Assembly (NCBI GenBank): GCA_039933315.1
Contig: JBDTOI010000044.1
Coordinates: 1-26,212 of the forward strand
Origin: DASXRU01 sp039933315
Lineage (GTDB): Bacteria; Acidobacteriota; Blastocatellia; Pyrinomonadales; Pyrinomonadaceae
DNA: 26,212 nt
Reading direction: 5' to 3'
The position numbers were made by a program, and so were the translations under genes. Below the pieces are notes generated by a model that saw only the letters and a program-made list of their open reading frames with translations, ran no database searches and was not told the origin of the DNA. Positions within the stretch are counted from its first letter, which is position 1, and each line of letters starts with the position of its first letter. This document shows positions 25,268-26,212 of the stretch, one piece after another.

Positions 25268-26197
25268 ATGAGAACAAAGATATCCCTCAAGGTTCTGCTT
25301 ATGATCGCGACTCTTCTCAGCGCGGCCGGCTTTAGCTCTGCCTTAGCGCAAGAGGGAGATCAGTCGAAAGCCATCAAAGCTGAAGAGTTCATCGCCAACC
25401 GTCCCGCCCGCCCTCGACCTACTTCGCGGAAAAAGGTGGTTCGGACGCCCACTTCGCTCTACAAAGCTTCCAGCCTTGCTCCTGCAACGCCACCGAAGGG
25501 AACTGAGTTTGCCCAGGTCGGTGTGACTACATGGCGATTTCGGCCGGCCACATCGCGCGACAAGACTAAAGAGTTGATTGAAGAAGATGGCAATGAGACA
25601 GCCACCGAATGGGCCCTGGAAAGGATCTCGGATGGAACGACTCTACAGACGGGCCAGCGCGTGCGTCTGGCCATCGAATCGCTTTCCCGTAGTGGCTATC
25701 TCTATGTAATCGATCGCGAGCAGTATGCCGACGGCACTTTCGGCGATGCGCGTTTGATCTTTCCCACCAGGCGGACCCGCGATGGCAACAACGAAGTTAA
25801 GGCGGGCCAGCTTATTTACATTCCGCCCCCGCCGCGCTACTTCAGAGTCAAGCCCGGGCAATCTGAAAAACTGCCGGTGGCCGAGACTTTGACGTTACTG
25901 GTTTCATCGCAGCCTCTGATAGACCCCGCTAAACTCGAGGACAAGGCGATGTTGCTAACCCGGGAACAGATTGAAGGTTGGGAAAAACAGTGGGGCATGC
26001 AACCGACGAAATTTGAGCTGGCGGGAGGCGCCGGCCGCACCATGACGGACAAAGAGCAATCAGCCGGCAAAGATGATACGGAACTCAATCAGGACGATCC
26101 CGTTCCGCAAACTATTTATCGCGTGGCCATAAAACCCGAGGCGCCGCTGCTGGTAAGTGTGAAGCTGCCGTACGGGTACGCGAGCAGTAAGCAGTAG
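25268..26197 (+). CDS. Secreted DUF4384 domain protein
   Basis: 309 residues. A clear signal peptide (MRTKISLKVLLMIATLL...) has a probable cut after ALA27. A basic, Pro-rich linker (~44-78) follows, then a DUF4384 domain (~116-219: GQRVRLAIES, GYLYVIDREQYADG, RLIFPT, LLVSSQPL) and a tail with charged residues ending VKLPYGYASSKQ. DUF4384 is a small domain often fused to Ser/Thr kinases and caspase-like proteins in bacteria; no enzymatic function is established for it. The kinase just upstream carries a related domain on its outer side, so this protein may be a partner or ligand-binding component. The 10-bp gap from the kinase gene suggests co-transcription. The stop codon lies in a GCAGTAAGCAGTAGGCAG tract, the same repeat type found after the array genes. 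Confidence 0.85.
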   Translation: MRTKISLKVLLMIATLLSAAGFSSALAQEGDQSKAIKAEEFIANRPARPRPTSRKKVVRTPTSLYKASSLAPATPPKGTEFAQVGVTTWRFRPATSRDKTKELIEEDGNETATEWALERISDGTTLQTGQRVRLAIESLSRSGYLYVIDREQYADGTFGDARLIFPTRRTRDGNNEVKAGQLIYIPPPPRYFRVKPGQSEKLPVAETLTLLVSSQPLIDPAKLEDKAMLLTREQIEGWEKQWGMQPTKFELAGGAGRTMTDKEQSAGKDDTELNQDDPVPQTIYRVAIKPEAPLLVSVKLPYGYASSKQ

Positions 26198-26212
26198 GCA
26201 GAACGAAAGCGA

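Overview
The window holds six complete genes and one 5'-truncated gene, all on the + strand. I found no tRNA, rRNA, transposase or CRISPR array. The combination of giant secreted FG-GAP / beta-helix / Calx-beta / DUF4214 proteins, a WD40-caspase, a Ser/Thr kinase-cyclase fusion with DUF4384, and many short G+C-rich intergenic palindromes suggests an Acidobacteriota genome, most likely class Blastocatellia. This is an inference from architecture; no taxonomic marker gene is present.

Positions 1-19025 form an array of four paralogous, very large secreted proteins in head-to-tail order: a truncated one (3-2057), then 1687, 1993 and 1526 residues. The three complete ones have a signal peptide, an N-terminal FG-GAP/VCBS propeller region with Ca-binding DxDxDG motifs, a parallel beta-helix built from GTDxTGTxxLGN / NxIGGTxxxARNxISGN repeats, an Ig-like module and one to four Calx-beta domains. 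All four end in the same ~300-residue DUF4214-type tail with six conserved cysteines. The middle of each protein varies (CSLREA or not, extra Calx-beta copies, an extra GYTP-type module), while the tail and the N-terminal region are conserved.

The three complete array genes share an ~80-nt leader directly before an unusual TTG start codon. Two of them (the 1687- and 1526-residue genes) also share an ~85-nt block about 170 nt further upstream that looks like a promoter. Each array gene is followed immediately after its stop codon by GGCAGGAGGCAG-type purine-rich repeats.

Positions 19318-26197 are a second module. It comprises a probable exported protein with 14 WD40 repeats and a caspase-like domain carrying the His/Cys dyad, a transmembrane Ser/Thr kinase fused to a class III nucleotide cyclase with a C-terminal extracytoplasmic DUF4384-like domain, and a secreted DUF4384 protein 10 bp downstream. 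A plausible reading is a signalling unit that senses something outside the membrane through DUF4384, signals inside by phosphorylation and perhaps a cyclic nucleotide, and is linked to a protease; none of this is shown directly. Two large composite inverted repeats (2121-2309 and 22764-22929) of similar build, plus a hairpin cluster at 19133-19272, occupy the intergenic spaces.
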